A stretch of DNA of 64,000 nt from Paraburkholderia sp. ZP32-5 (GCF_021390495.1 NZ_JAJEJP010000003.1:248001-312000); one strand, 5' to 3'. Numbered from the stretch's first letter, positions 40,135-50,156 are shown. Numbers and translations are program-made. The notes: generated by a model from the sequence alone, not told the origin.

Positions 40135-41149
40135 CTGGGGATGCGGTTACTTCGTATTCGGTGGAGTCAGGCACGGACATAGGGCTGTCTACGCTGACGA
40201 GGTGGTGTTCCTGACGCGCAAGCGGCGCGGTCTGGCTTGTACGGCGCGGCGAGAGGCCACCGGGCGCGAGCAGCGCTAGGATTTCGTGTGGTTCGTCCGC
40301 TTCGAAGATCTGACCGGAGCCGAACGCGTCGAGGCTGTCCAGCAGCGTGTCGATATTTCTGCCTTGAGTGAGCAGATCGAATACGGACGACTCGCCCTGC
40401 GATGACAGCGCGAGTTCGGCGAACGGATCGTGCTGCGGTGTGATGGCCGACCCGTGGCTATCCGTGCTTGCTTTTTTCAGAGCGTGCACGTTGCCGCTTT
40501 TCCGACTCAAGAGTGCCTGACGGTATTCGAGCGTGAGCATGGCGAGCGGGTCCGCTTCAGACGCATTTGATTCGAGCGCTCCCATTTCGCCCAGGCCAGC
40601 CGGCCAAAACAACGAGTCGCTGTCGTGCTGCGGGTTTTCCGGAGCGGGTGGTTCGCTCGCGCGTCGCAGCGGCTTGGGCTGGATCGCGCTATGGTCGTCA
40701 CCGGCGAGTGCGATCAGATCGCTCCAGTCTTCCGGCTTCGCGAGCACAGGTTGGAGCGGCTCCGCCAGCGGCTCGTTTGTTAGGTGTGCGGGACTGTCGG
40801 CTTCGGTAGGGTTCGTCGTTTCGTCTGGAAGCTTCGAGGGCGAATCGGACAAGGGTTGATCGTCGCCACGCGAGAGCAAATTGCCGTTGGAGATATCGCC
40901 CGCGTTTGTGCTATCGCCTACGCTTGTGCCCAATGCACAGCCAGTCGTGTGCGCGTCGGATAAATCGGTATGCGAAGCTGATGAGCGCTGCGTGGTGGTT
41001 ATCAGGGTTCCCAAGGTTCTCGGCGTGATGGTCTCCTGCGATCCCATCGGCCTGATGGCCGCGAACGAGCGGATCGTCCTTGCGAACATCGTCAGCGCGT
41101 CTGCTTTGATGGGTGAGTTGTCCCATCGGGCCTGATATCCGGTCATCAT
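40118..41149 (-). CDS. TagK-like T6SS-associated protein
   Basis: 343 residues, mostly polar and probably disordered over the first 190 (rich in Ser, Thr, Pro, Asp), with a more ordered C-terminal half: DPLAMLTLEYRQALLSRK, DPFAELALSSQGESSVFDLLTQGRNIDTLLDSLDAFGSGQIFEADEPHEILALLAPGG. This resembles the TagK-domain proteins found in Burkholderiaceae T6SS clusters; the assignment is from memory of the family and position, and the function is unknown. It is the first gene of the minus-strand operon, divergent from clpV. Several Met codons near the N terminus make the start uncertain. Confidence 0.6.
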   Translation of the reverse strand: MMTGYQARWDNSPIKADALTMFARTIRSFAAIRPMGSQETITPRTLGTLITTTQRSSASHTDLSDAHTTGCALGTSVGDSTNAGDISNGNLLSRGDDQPLSDSPSKLPDETTNPTEADSPAHLTNEPLAEPLQPVLAKPEDWSDLIALAGDDHSAIQPKPLRRASEPPAPENPQHDSDSLFWPAGLGEMGALESNASEADPLAMLTLEYRQALLSRKSGNVHALKKASTDSHGSAITPQHDPFAELALSSQGESSVFDLLTQGRNIDTLLDSLDAFGSGQIFEADEPHEILALLAPGGLSPRRTSQTAPLARQEHHLVSVDSPMSVPDSTEYEVTASPDEHDR

Positions 41150-41499
41150 CAGGGCGCCTTGCGAATACGACGAATGCGAGAGAAATCTGCCGATAGAACG
41201 TGCACGCTGGGAATCCTCCTGCGAGGAGTGAGAAGACTAAATGCCAAACCTGCCCGCATGAAAATAGCGCGCGACGTATGACGGGATGCATTACGGAATG
41301 AATAGTACTTCGCGCGTTTCAACGGGAATATGGGCAACGGCCCAAATACATACGACACGTGACGGGCTATGCTTTGACCCACGATCAATGCGATGTGTGC
41401 GAGTTGTCGAGAACATCTCGTCACCAGGCCGAATGTCGACCGAACTCGCGCTTCGTTCGCTTCAGCATCCAGATAACCCGCAATCAACGGTCACGTCAT
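41150..41499. promoter_or_regulatory. Divergent tagK/clpV promoter region
   Basis: This 350-bp stretch holds no gene. It contains the third island operator at 41331-41344, and any promoters for the minus-strand T6SS operon and for clpV must lie here. An open frame extends clpV upstream to 41359 but looks non-coding. Confidence 0.6.
41331..41344. promoter_or_regulatory. Island operator copy 3 (TGGGCAACGGCCCA), clpV/tagK
   Basis: Identical to copies 1 and 2 except at position 9. Arms are TGGGC and GCCCA in this copy. Its centre is about 162 bp before the clpV start and 188 bp before the tagK start, so it could serve either direction. Confidence 0.6.
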
Positions 41500-44178
41500 A
41501 TGTCCATTTCACGTCATGCACTGTTTGGCAAGCTCGGCGCGACGCTCTTCCGGAGCATCGAGTCCGCCACCGCGCTCTGCAAGCTGCGCGGTAATCCGTA
41601 TATCGAACTGGTGCACTGGCTGCATCAGCTGATGATGCAGCCCGATAGCGATCTGCATCGTATCGTCAGGCATTGCGGCATTAGCCGCGAACTGCTCGAG
41701 AGAGATCTGCAAACATCGCTGACGGCGTTGCCGTCGGGTGCGAGCGCGCTCACAGACTTTTCGCATCATGTGGAAGCGGCGATCGAGCGAGCATGGGTGG
41801 TCACGACGCTGGCGTTCGGCGAGCACCGGATTCGTGGCGCGTGGCTCATCGCCGCGCTCGTTGAGACACCGGAGTTGCGGCGCGTGCTGCTGTCCATATC
41901 GCCAGCGTTCGGCAAGATTCCGGCTGACGGACTTCATGACGCGCTGCCGGTATGGATCGACGGATCGCCTGAAGCGAAGGAGGTGCCGCATGACCGGAGC
42001 GATTTCTCGTCCGCGGTGCCGGGCGAGGCGTCAGGCGCGCTGGTAGCGCCGACGAAGGGTGCGGCACTCTCGCAGTTCTGCGCGGATCTCACCGCGCGGG
42101 CGCGGGCTGGCGAGATCGATCCCGTGGTCGGTCGTGAAGTCGAGATTCGCACGATGATCGATGTACTGTTGCGTCGGCGTCAGAACAATCCTCTGCTGAC
42201 CGGCGATGCTGGCGTGGGCAAGACGGCAGTTGTCGAAGGGCTCGCGCTCGCAATCGCGGCAGGCGAAGTGCCGCCGAAGCTTGCCGACGTCCGTCTGTTG
42301 AGTCTCGACGTTGGTGCGCTGCTCGCCGGCGCGAGCATGAAGGGCGAGTTCGAGGCGCGATTGAAGTCCGTGCTCGAAGAAGCGGCGAAATCTTCTACGC
42401 CGATCGTGCTGTTCGTCGACGAAATCCATACGCTGATCGGCGCCGGCGGTCAGGCCGGCACCGGCGACGCCGCCAACCTGCTCAAACCGGCTCTCGCGCG
42501 CGGCACATTGCGCACGATCGGCGCAACTACGTGGACTGAATACAAACGGCACATCGAGAAAGACCCAGCTCTCACGCGCCGGTTCCAGGTGCTACAGATT
42601 GCGGAACCCGAGGAACCCACCGCTATTGACATGGTGCGTGGCCTCGCTCGTGCACTTGGCGACCATCATGGTGTCGTGGTGCTCGATGAAGCGATTCGCG
42701 CGGCAGTCACGCTGTCGCATCGCTATATTCCATCGCGTCAGTTGCCGGACAAGGCGATTAGCCTGCTCGATACCGCTTGTGCGCGCGTCGCGCTATCGCA
42801 ACATGCGCCGCCGCGTGAGCTGCAGGGCATTCGCGAACGGCTGCGGGCCGCGCGGGTCGAGGCTGAGATGTTGACCGATGAGGCGCGCATCGGTCTTGGT
42901 GACGGTGTTGCGCTTGCAGAGATCAACGAGGGCATCGCGACACTGCAGACCGAGGAGTTCGCTGTCGAGATTGCGTGGCAAGTACAGATACAGATGGTGA
43001 GGGAACTGGAAGATGCGCGCGATGCATTGAGTGCGTCTGTGGAGGGCGGCGCGTCTGAGGGTGTCGATAAGCAGATGGGCAGGTTACGCGAGTTGGAGCA
43101 GAAGTTGTCGAACCTGCAGGCGGGTGAACCGCTCGTATTCCCCGAAGTCAACGAAGCAATTGTCGCGGAAATTATCTCGGACTGGACAGGCATTCCTGTT
43201 GGACGCATGGTGACCGATGAGGTGAGCGCCATTCAGTTGCTACCCATCACACTCGGGGCGCGAGTGTTTGGCCAATACGATGCACTGGGACAGATCGCGG
43301 AACGTGTACAGACTGCGCGCGCGGGCCTCGCGGATCCGCGCAAGCCGCTCGGCGTGTTTCTGCTCACGGGGCCGTCCGGTGTCGGCAAGACTGAGACCGC
43401 GCTCGCGCTTGCCGAGGCGCTTTATGGCGGTGAGCAGAACCTGATCACCATCAACATGAGCGAGTATCAGGAAGCACATACCGTCTCCGGCCTCAAGGGC
43501 GCCCCACCGGGATACGTCGGGTACGGCGAAGGCGGCGTGCTGACCGAAGCGGTGCGTCGGCGTCCATATTCGGTCGTGCTGCTCGATGAAATCGAGAAGG
43601 CGCACGGCGACGTACACGAAATGTTCTACCAGGTACTCGATAAAGGCTACATGGAAGACGGGGACGGCCGCTATATCGATTTCCGCAACACCACGATTCT
43701 GATGACAAGTAACGTCGGCGCTGAGCTGACCGCGAGCTTGTATGCCGATCCGATGCTTGCGCCGGACATGGACGGGCTGCGATCGGCGTTAACTCCCGAA
43801 CTGCTGAAGACGTTTCCCGCTGCGTTTCTCGGTCGAGTGACCGTCGTACCGTATCGCCCATTGGGGCAGAATTCCCTTGCAGAGATCGTGCGCCTGCATC
43901 TGAACCGGGTGGTTTGGCGTATGGCCGAAAACAATCAGATCCGGCTGACATACGCTCCGGAGGTGGTCGACTACATAGTTGGACGGTGTCTCGTGCAGGA
44001 AACTGGTGCGCGTGTGCTGATCGGCTTTATCGAACAGCATGTACTGCCACGACTGGCTCGACAATGGCTTAACGCTTCCGCGGCAAAAGAAGCGCTGACG
44101 CACATCGCGATCGAAGTCGTCGATCCAACCGCGGCACCTGACGAAGCGATTGCGTTCAGTGCTGCCAACCTCGTATAA
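41500..44178 (+). CDS. clpV: T6SS sheath-recycling AAA+ ATPase ClpV (TssH)
   Basis: 892 residues from ATG 41500, giving the normal ClpV N terminus ([39 protein letters not shown]); the frame is open further upstream, but that part is not ClpV-like. There are two AAA+ modules, with Walker [10 protein letters not shown] at about residue 235 and GPSGVGKTE at about 622, and Walker [16 protein letters not shown] and [14 protein letters not shown]. It unfolds contracted TssBC sheaths for reuse. Divergent from the minus-strand T6SS operon. Confidence 0.96.
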   Translation: MSISRHALFGKLGATLFRSIESATALCKLRGNPYIELVHWLHQLMMQPDSDLHRIVRHCGISRELLERDLQTSLTALPSGASALTDFSHHVEAAIERAWVVTTLAFGEHRIRGAWLIAALVETPELRRVLLSISPAFGKIPADGLHDALPVWIDGSPEAKEVPHDRSDFSSAVPGEASGALVAPTKGAALSQFCADLTARARAGEIDPVVGREVEIRTMIDVLLRRRQNNPLLTGDAGVGKTAVVEGLALAIAAGEVPPKLADVRLLSLDVGALLAGASMKGEFEARLKSVLEEAAKSSTPIVLFVDEIHTLIGAGGQAGTGDAANLLKPALARGTLRTIGATTWTEYKRHIEKDPALTRRFQVLQIAEPEEPTAIDMVRGLARALGDHHGVVVLDEAIRAAVTLSHRYIPSRQLPDKAISLLDTACARVALSQHAPPRELQGIRERLRAARVEAEMLTDEARIGLGDGVALAEINEGIATLQTEEFAVEIAWQVQIQMVRELEDARDALSASVEGGASEGVDKQMGRLRELEQKLSNLQAGEPLVFPEVNEAIVAEIISDWTGIPVGRMVTDEVSAIQLLPITLGARVFGQYDALGQIAERVQTARAGLADPRKPLGVFLLTGPSGVGKTETALALAEALYGGEQNLITINMSEYQEAHTVSGLKGAPPGYVGYGEGGVLTEAVRRRPYSVVLLDEIEKAHGDVHEMFYQVLDKGYMEDGDGRYIDFRNTTILMTSNVGAELTASLYADPMLAPDMDGLRSALTPELLKTFPAAFLGRVTVVPYRPLGQNSLAEIVRLHLNRVVWRMAENNQIRLTYAPEVVDYIVGRCLVQETGARVLIGFIEQHVLPRLARQWLNASAAKEALTHIAIEVVDPTAAPDEAIAFSAANLV

Positions 44179-45285
44179 CCGGGAGATCAATCTTCGGGCG
44201 TTCCGACCGAACTGCTGTGTAGCTGGAATATTCTCGGACATCGCTGGTGGTCAAGCATATGGCTACGCTGGTGGTCACGCTTACGACCAACCAGCGCGCC
44301 GACAATACTTGCGCGGTCCTATGCTTTGTTACGTCTACAGCCAAGCTACTCGGCCGCGATATCGAACCAAAATGTCGCGCCCTAACGATATCAGCGCCCG
44401 AAAAAATATTCTGTCTGTACGCGTGCCCCATGAATTTTTTTGCGATGCCGCAAGCGTTGGTGATGGTGGATGTTGAGACTCAGCGCCGAACAGAGATTGG
44501 TTGTGAATGCACGTTAGTCGTTTCATGCCATCCGCCGATGGTCTGCGACCTTCGTTGTGTCTAGTTCTTTTCCCTGATCGATCTCAATACGCGGCTGCGG
44601 CGGCCCGGCGACCACCAAGCCGCGCGCTCCCACGATGCCACGCAATAGCGCAAGGCTCACCCAATTCCCCGCGCCGAAAATTCGCAACCCGTAGCACCGC
44701 GCACCAAGTGTCGGTCTCTGGCCCACAGCCGATACGGACTAGAGCCTAGCCCGCTTGTCACTGGTCATTACCGCTTGTCATTCACAGCTCGTCACCGCAT
44801 TCCTCACAGTGACTGCCTCCTCCACAAGCCACCCAAGAAGCCCCGATCCTTTGCAATGCCTTTCAATCTCTCGAGAAAAAACACATGATCATTGTCGTTT
44901 ATCGACGGAATGAAATTGACATTGCTGGCATCGTGGACTTGAATCTCAATGGCGGGCACAGACTAACCCCCCGAAAAAGTGCTCGCGTTATCGTGCAGAG
45001 TTACGATATAAGATAAAAAGGGTCGGCATCACGAGTATCTCGTGCAACGCAGCGGAGAAAAAATGAAACACGCGCTGAACAGACGGTTCGTCGTTTTATG
45101 CAAGCTGTCCCCGAGCTTAGCCATGCCGTTAATACAAACCGAAGCATGCGCGTACGCACTGACATCCGCTCGTGGTAAGTTTTCAGCGCTGCTGGGCTGA
45201 TTGCAAAAACCGTCCATAGCAAGCAACCATTAGTTCGAAATCGAATAAGCCGTTCAATTGCAACCGGAATGACTGGAGAACAAGG
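44179..45285. other. Gene-free stretch downstream of clpV
   Basis: 1.1 kb with only short, overlapping open frames of atypical composition, none with recognisable protein features. A 12-bp direct repeat, CGCTGGTGGTCA, occurs at 44242-44253 and 44266-44277. The second half is noticeably AT-richer than the genes. No tRNA or integrase remnant was recognised. It marks the right edge of the island. Confidence 0.5.
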
Positions 45286-45669
45286 ATGCTTTTCTTTAAT
45301 GATGGTTTCACATTCACGAACTTCCTGGCCGATCTCTTTTCGATCTTCATGTTCATTTTGTGGTTCTGGCTGCTCATTACGGTTTCGGGCGACCTGTTCC
45401 GCCGTCATGATGTGTCGGGCTGGGGCAAAGTTCTTTGGGTGATTTTTCTTATCATCCTGCCGTATATCGGTATCTTCGCGTATTTGCTTACGCAGCATCG
45501 CGGCATGGCGGAGCGCGATCAGGCGCGCGCCAAACAGATGCGGGAAGACCTGCGCAACGTGGTCGGCTTTAGCGTCGCCGATGAACTGGACAAGCTCGAT
45601 CGCCTGAAAGCGTCTGGCTCGATTTCCGCGGAAGAGCACGCAAAGCTGCGAGCAAAGCTCGTAAGCTAA
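45286..45669 (+). CDS. SHOCT-domain membrane protein with PLDc_N-like helices
   Basis: 127 residues; GGAG 7 bp before the ATG. Two membrane helices (about 12-32 and 46-66) with the WFWLLITVSGDLFRRHDVSGWGKVLWVIFLIILPYIGIFAYLLTQ pattern of the phospholipase D N-terminal-like membrane domain. The C-terminal SHOCT motif reads ELDKLDRLKASGSISAEEHAKLRAKLV. SHOCT segments are thought to mediate oligomerisation; the function is unknown. It stands alone. Confidence 0.85.
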   Translation: MLFFNDGFTFTNFLADLFSIFMFILWFWLLITVSGDLFRRHDVSGWGKVLWVIFLIILPYIGIFAYLLTQHRGMAERDQARAKQMREDLRNVVGFSVADELDKLDRLKASGSISAEEHAKLRAKLVS

Positions 45670-46059
45670 ACAGCACGTCGCTGACGGCCGCTGTCGGCGA
45701 GCGAGGCGTTGCCCGCATCGTCGATGGCGGCAAGCTACTATCTGTTTGGCATCAAGGCCGCACCGACGCCGCATCCACGGCGCATCAATGCGTAATGGCG
45801 ATGGCACACACACGCATCGATGCGCATTAACATAACGCCAGCGCCGCGAACAGACACGTCGCACACGCGCACGTCGCACACGCGCACGTCGCACACGCGC
45901 ACGTCGCACACGCGCACGTCGCACACGCGCACGTCGCAAACTCGCACGCCGCGCGCGCTTATGCCCCAAACGCGATTCGCGAACATTTCCGCGTCATCGC
46001 GAAGCCAGGCTGTCGGCAATACCGAAGCTACTCGCCATTGAACGTCACGGGAGGAAGCC
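45670..46059. other. Intergenic region with minisatellite
   Basis: 390 bp without a believable gene. Open frames on both strands exist only because of the repeat at 45856-45945, whose 15-bp period gives five-residue peptide repeats in either direction. GGAGGAAG at its end belongs to the lipoprotein at 46060. Confidence 0.6.
45856..45945. repeat. 15-bp tandem repeat, five perfect copies plus one degenerate
   Basis: Unit ACGTCGCACACGCGC starts at 45856, 45871, 45886, 45901 and 45916; the sixth copy (45931-45945) has two changes. The units are directly adjacent without spacers, so this is a minisatellite, not a CRISPR array. Confidence 0.95.
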
Positions 46060-46614
46060 ATGTTCACGCGCGTCGCGTATGTTCCCGATTCCGCCGCGCG
46101 AGCCGCGCGCCCATCCGGTAGTTGGCGTCGCGCGGCGCTCGCGTGTGCGATGGCGCTGATACTGGCAGGTTGCGCGCAGCCGTGGCAACAGTTTCAGGCC
46201 GGTGAGGATCAGTCAGCGATCATCGCGCGGATGGGGCCGCCTCGCGAGGTCTATCAATTGCCCAACGGTGGCCGCCGGCTCATGTGGCCGACGCAGCCGA
46301 TGGGTTCCACCACCGTCGCCGCCGATATCGACGCTTCCGGCAAGATCGTCAGCGTGCGTCAGGTATTGCAGATCAGCGAATTCAATCGCGCGCAAATTGG
46401 TACATGGACACGCGATGACGTGTTGACCAACTTCGGCCGCCCCGCTGAAACGGCGTTCTTCCGCCGCTCGCAGCGCGAAGTGTGGTCGTACCGTTATACG
46501 GAAAACAACATCACACCTTTGCTGTTCAACTTCTCGTTCGACACCAGCGGCGTGTTGCGTGAAGTGTCGCGCACGCCCGATCCAATGCGCGATCGCGACT
46601 TACGGCGTTTCTGA
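46060..46614 (+). CDS. Outer-membrane-type lipoprotein of unknown function
   Basis: 184 residues, GGAGGAAG just before the ATG. An Arg-rich n-region and a hydrophobic run end in the lipobox LAGC (Cys about residue 38). The mature part has two similar segments, FQAGEDQSAIIARMGPPREVYQLPNGGRRLMWP and IGTWTRDDVLTNFGRPAETAFFRRSQREVWSYRY, which look like a doubled SmpA/BamE-like motif (D-x-x-x-x-x-G-x-P followed by an aromatic strand). A role in the cell envelope is likely, but no partner is evident. Confidence 0.8.
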   Translation: MFTRVAYVPDSAARAARPSGSWRRAALACAMALILAGCAQPWQQFQAGEDQSAIIARMGPPREVYQLPNGGRRLMWPTQPMGSTTVAADIDASGKIVSVRQVLQISEFNRAQIGTWTRDDVLTNFGRPAETAFFRRSQREVWSYRYTENNITPLLFNFSFDTSGVLREVSRTPDPMRDRDLRRF

Positions 46615-46677
46615 TTGCCGCGGCAACACGCCAGTGGTGGCGGTCCGCTTGCATGGAGCATGGACGCAGGGAAAAGG

Positions 46678-46710
46678 AGCCAGGCATAGCCCGCTATGCC
46701 TGGCTTTTTT
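46678..46710. terminator. Strong rho-independent terminator, probably bidirectional
   Basis: AGCCAGGCATAG, loop CCCG, then CTATGCCTGGCT: a perfect 12-bp stem followed by five further Ts. On the other strand the stem is followed by CCTTTTCCC. It sits between the convergent lipoprotein and phospholipase-D-type genes and can serve both. Confidence 0.93.
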
Positions 46711-46719
46711 GCGCACTCG

Positions 46720-48333
46720 CTACAGCAGCGACTCGATCGGAAGAATCGACAACATCCACACGCCGAGCCGGCCATACCACGTGGTATTGGGTTCGGTGTC
46801 GTGGCGGATTTCGACATCGCCGTTGTGCTCGATCCAGTAGAGCTTGCCGTTTTCGTCGAGGCGCACCGTGTACGCGACTTTGGGTAGCAACGCAAGGAAC
46901 TTGCGATCGACCTGGGTCGCAAGCTCCGGACTGTCGATCACGAGACCAAGCTCGGTATTCAGATACGCCGAGCGCGGGTCGAAATTGAACGAGCCGACGA
47001 ACACCCGTTGCGAATCGACGACAAACGTCTTCGCATGCAGACTGGAGCCCGAACTGCCGAACGGTCCCGGTGACTGTTCTTTCTTGTCAGGCGCACCGGG
47101 CGTACCGGGCGCACCAGGCGTGACCGCCGTGCGCTTCAGTTCATATAGATGCACGCCGTTCTTCAGCAGTTCGACGCGCCGCTTCATATAGCCGGAGTGA
47201 ACCGCGGCGACGTCCGTGGCTTCGAGCGCGTTCGTCAGCACGCGCACCTCGACGCCTTTCTCGGCGAGGCCAGTCAGGTACTGCGTGCCGGTGCGCGCCG
47301 GCACGAAATACGGCGACACCAGATCGATTTCCTTCGTCGGATCGCCCAGCACCTCGCGCATCTGATGAGGAATCAACGCTTCCGGCGGCGCGTTGTTCAG
47401 ACCTTTCGCGGGATCGTCGCTGATCATTTGCGTTTTGGCCCAATCGAACGGCAGCGTGTGGTCGAACATTTTTTGCACGACGTGCGGGCCGCGCAGCGCC
47501 GACATATAGGCGGCCGCCGCGGGGTCTTCGGCGATCGCTTGCGCCTTGCGCTCGAGCACCGCCAACTGGTCGACGCTCTCGTGCGGCAGAACCCGCTCGG
47601 CCGGATAGGCCGACGCGCTTGCCCAGTAGCGATCGAAGTCTCGCGAGACGTCGGCGGCTGCCGGCCCGACGGCCAGCACGTCGAGGTCGGCGAACACGAC
47701 GCCGTCGGTCGCATCGAAGTATTCGTCGCCGATATTGCGGCCGCCGAGAATCGTCGCGGTGCTGTCGGCGGTCAGCGACTTGTTGTGCATGCGCCGGTTG
47801 GCGCGCGGAAAATCTGTCAGGAAGCCGACGAATTTCGGGTTGCGCACCACGAACGGATTGAACAGACGCACCTCGATATTCGGATGCGCGTCGAGCGCCG
47901 CGAGCGTCGGGTCGAGCGAAGAGGGCGTGCCGAGATCGTCGAGCAGCAGCCGCACCCGCACGCCGCGATCCGCCGCTTCGTGGATCTGTTCGAGCAGCAG
48001 CGTGCCGGTCAGATCGTTGCGCCAGATGTAGTACTGGATATCGAGCGTGCGCTGCGCCGAGCGGATCAGGTCCATGCGCGCGGCGAATGCGACGTGCGCA
48101 TCAGCCAGCGGATAGATGCCGGCGAGGCCCGCATGGGCAGCGAGTTCGGGGGCCACCGCGCGGCCGAGATCGGTGCTGGCCGCTTTCTCGGGCGTCAATG
48201 CATGCGATTCGGTGCGGTTTTCGAGCGGCGGCAACGCACAACCGCCGAGCAGGCTCGCGCACAGCAGCAGCGCGGGCGCCGCGCCCAGCCATCGACGCGA
48301 CGAGTAGAACGGGGGGGCTTTCTGCGCTTGCAT
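46720..48333 (-). CDS. Phospholipase D/cardiolipin synthase-family lipoprotein
   Basis: 537 residues from the ATG at 48333; an upstream ATG at 48399 is in frame but would bury the signal peptide. The signal peptide ends in the lipobox LLGGC. Two HKD motifs are intact: HNKSLTAD...GGRNIGDEYF and HAKTFVVD...GSFNFDPRS. The layout, with YYIWRNDLTGTLLLEQIHEAADRGVRVRLLLDDLG, matches ClsC/YmdC-like cardiolipin synthases and related lipoproteins. A low-complexity insert (PGAPGTPGAPDKKEQSPGPFGSSGSS) lies just before the second HKD. It would act on phospholipids from the periplasmic face. Confidence 0.88.
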   Translation of the reverse strand: MQAQKAPPFYSSRRWLGAAPALLLCASLLGGCALPPLENRTESHALTPEKAASTDLGRAVAPELAAHAGLAGIYPLADAHVAFAARMDLIRSAQRTLDIQYYIWRNDLTGTLLLEQIHEAADRGVRVRLLLDDLGTPSSLDPTLAALDAHPNIEVRLFNPFVVRNPKFVGFLTDFPRANRRMHNKSLTADSTATILGGRNIGDEYFDATDGVVFADLDVLAVGPAAADVSRDFDRYWASASAYPAERVLPHESVDQLAVLERKAQAIAEDPAAAAYMSALRGPHVVQKMFDHTLPFDWAKTQMISDDPAKGLNNAPPEALIPHQMREVLGDPTKEIDLVSPYFVPARTGTQYLTGLAEKGVEVRVLTNALEATDVAAVHSGYMKRRVELLKNGVHLYELKRTAVTPGAPGTPGAPDKKEQSPGPFGSSGSSLHAKTFVVDSQRVFVGSFNFDPRSAYLNTELGLVIDSPELATQVDRKFLALLPKVAYTVRLDENGKLYWIEHNGDVEIRHDTEPNTTWYGRLGVWMLSILPIESLL

Positions 48334-48706
48334 GAAGTCCAACAGGTCCTTTGGGTCGTCGCGACCCTGCTGGTTTTGATCGAAACGTCGCGCAGACATC
48401 GCGTCGTCGCTGCTCGCCGGGCCTTACCGCTTTGCCAGCGTGTTCTTTATTCGCAATCTCGCACGCAATTTGCATTGCGTAAGGAGAATACTATGAGCGG
48501 GCAGTCAGCGGTGCCCGCAAGCCGGTCTTGTTGCGCAAACCGCTTTGTCAGATGATACGGACAGGCTGCGTGAATTCGAATGGGGATCCTCTCAGCGGCG
48601 ATCCGTCCGGCGCGCGCCGCCGGTCAGCGCTGCGTCGATCGCTATCGGGTCCCGCAGCGTGTCCCATCGAGTATTTCAGTGCTGCGCCTTTTCGGAGTCG
48701 AGCAAC
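48334..48706. other. Intergenic region between divergent genes
   Basis: 373 bp containing possible extended 5' ends of both neighbours (in-frame starts at 48399 on the minus strand and 48545 on the plus strand) but no separate gene. The AT-richer piece near 48440-48490 is the likeliest promoter area. Confidence 0.4.
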
Positions 48707-49495
48707 GTGAAGATCTCCCGCTTGCTGCTTGGCAGCATCATGCTTTTCGTGGTGGGCACGGTGTTGCAGCTGATCTGGCCGCTTGCGCAGCCGGCCTCCT
48801 ATCACCACTTCGCCGACGAGCGTTCGCTCGGCGCGTTGCACAATGCGTCGGACGTGCTATCGAACGTCGTGATTCTGATCGCGGGCTTGCTGTGTCTGGA
48901 CTGGGTGCGGCGGCATGCGTCGAATCAGCCGGCGCAATTCCCCGGCATGGTGGTCGCCGCGTTCGGACTGGTGCTGACCGCGTTCGGCTCGGCTTACTAC
49001 CATATGACGCCGACCGACGCGACGCTCGTCTGGGATCGTCTGCCGATGACGATCGTGTTCGCCGGCATTCTCGCGATGCTGTGGACATCGTGGAGCGGCC
49101 GCCGGGTCGGCTGGCCGCAACTGCTGATCATGGCCGTCGTATCGCCGGCGACAGTCGGTTACTGGCTTCTGTTCAACAGCCTATGGCCTTACGCGATCCT
49201 GCAGTTCGGCGGCCTCGCGTTCATCATCGTGATGACGCTGACGCGCCGGGTAGACGGCGTGCTCGCATGGACGCTGGTGATCGTCTTCTACGGCGTCGCG
49301 AAGATTTTCGAAAGCCTCGACTGGCAGGTGTGGGAGCTGACCCGTCATGTGATCGCCGGCCATGCGTTGAAGCATGTGTCGAGCGGCCTGGCGGGCGCGT
49401 CGCTGATCCTGGTCGCAAACGCAGTGCCGAGAGCCATCGCGGGAATCGTGCCGCGACGGCCGGGCGGGATCGGGCATTCGGGCACGCCGCGTTGA
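48707..49495 (+). CDS. Seven-helix membrane protein, CREST/alkaline-ceramidase-like
   Basis: 262 residues from the GTG at 48707, where the first hydrophobic helix begins; a longer frame from 48545 adds a polar segment unlike the family. About seven membrane helices. The conserved-looking polar residues are NASDVLSN, GSAYYHMTPTDATLVWDRLPMT and, near the C terminus, HVIAGHALKHVSSG. The Ser, Asp and three His would fit the zinc-hydrolase site of the CREST superfamily (alkaline ceramidases, PAQR). Assignment is from this residue pattern; the substrate is unknown. Confidence 0.7.
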   Translation: MKISRLLLGSIMLFVVGTVLQLIWPLAQPASYHHFADERSLGALHNASDVLSNVVILIAGLLCLDWVRRHASNQPAQFPGMVVAAFGLVLTAFGSAYYHMTPTDATLVWDRLPMTIVFAGILAMLWTSWSGRRVGWPQLLIMAVVSPATVGYWLLFNSLWPYAILQFGGLAFIIVMTLTRRVDGVLAWTLVIVFYGVAKIFESLDWQVWELTRHVIAGHALKHVSSGLAGASLILVANAVPRAIAGIVPRRPGGIGHSGTPR

Positions 49496-49511
49496 TACGC
49501 GGCCCAAGCCC

Positions 49512-50156
49512 TCACAACGAACCGTCGCGCAAATCCCTGATGTGCTGGTAGACGGTCGCACGTCCCATCCCCAGCACGTTTGCCACGTAATTCGCCGCGC
49601 TCTTGCCGTTGAACGCGCCTTCTTCCCACAGCGCGGCGACGATCTCGCGCCGGTGATCGCGTGTCAGCGAGTTGAGCGCCAGATGACGTTCCTGCAACCA
49701 CGCATGCAGGAACGTGTTGATACGATCCTGCCAGTCATCCTTGAACAGCGCCTCCGGCTGCTTGACGATGCCGACGCCTGAAATCACGCGATCGATCACG
49801 TGCTTCACTTCATCGAACACGGCGATGTTGTAGTTGATGCACATCATGCCGGTGGCCGTGCCGGTATCGTCGAACAGCATCGTGCTCACGCAGCGCATGC
49901 GCCGGCCGTCCCAGTTGAGCTTCTCGTACGGGCCGATCGTGCCCGGTTGCGCGTCGTGATCGATTTCTTCCAGCGCGGATTCGTCGCCCAGCTCACGCTT
50001 CGACAGATTGTTCGCGATATACGCGATCGTCTGGCTCTGTAGATCGTGAATCACGACTTCGACATAGGGGAAAAACAGCATCGCGATACCGTCGGCGACA
50101 CTGCTATAGCGTTCGAGCAGCAGCCGGCGCGCCGGCGTGGATTTTGTCTTGCGCAT
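49512..50156 (-). CDS. YheO/DauR-family transcriptional regulator
   Basis: 214 residues. The N-terminal PAS-like YheO domain (about 10-130: LLERYSSVADGIAMLFFPYVEVVIHDLQSQTIAYIANNLSKRELGDES, GMMCINYNIAVFDEV) is followed by a C-terminal DauR-type helix-turn-helix (LTRDHRREIVAALWEEGAFNGKSAANYVANVLGMGRATVYQHIRD). DauR represses D-arginine catabolism genes in Pseudomonas. It lies 90 bp downstream of the cyclodeaminase-family gene on the same strand and close to a D-amino acid dehydrogenase, so an equivalent role is likely. Confidence 0.88.
   Translation of the reverse strand: MRKTKSTPARRLLLERYSSVADGIAMLFFPYVEVVIHDLQSQTIAYIANNLSKRELGDESALEEIDHDAQPGTIGPYEKLNWDGRRMRCVSTMLFDDTGTATGMMCINYNIAVFDEVKHVIDRVISGVGIVKQPEALFKDDWQDRINTFLHAWLQERHLALNSLTRDHRREIVAALWEEGAFNGKSAANYVANVLGMGRATVYQHIRDLRDGSL

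Noticed and set aside
44247..44564. 105-codon frame after clpV
   Set aside because: No ribosome site, no recognisable features, and overlapping alternative frames of similar quality.
45856..45945. CRISPR array
   Set aside because: Units are 15 bp and directly adjacent, with no unique spacers and no cas genes in the window.
45738..46067. Repeat proteins on either strand across the 15-bp minisatellite
   Set aside because: The period is a multiple of three, so open frames are expected; no ribosome site or flanking coding signal.
47149..48555. 468-codon plus-strand frame opposite the phospholipase-D-type gene
   Set aside because: Composition dominated by Arg, Gly and His with no domain; the minus strand has two intact HKD motifs.
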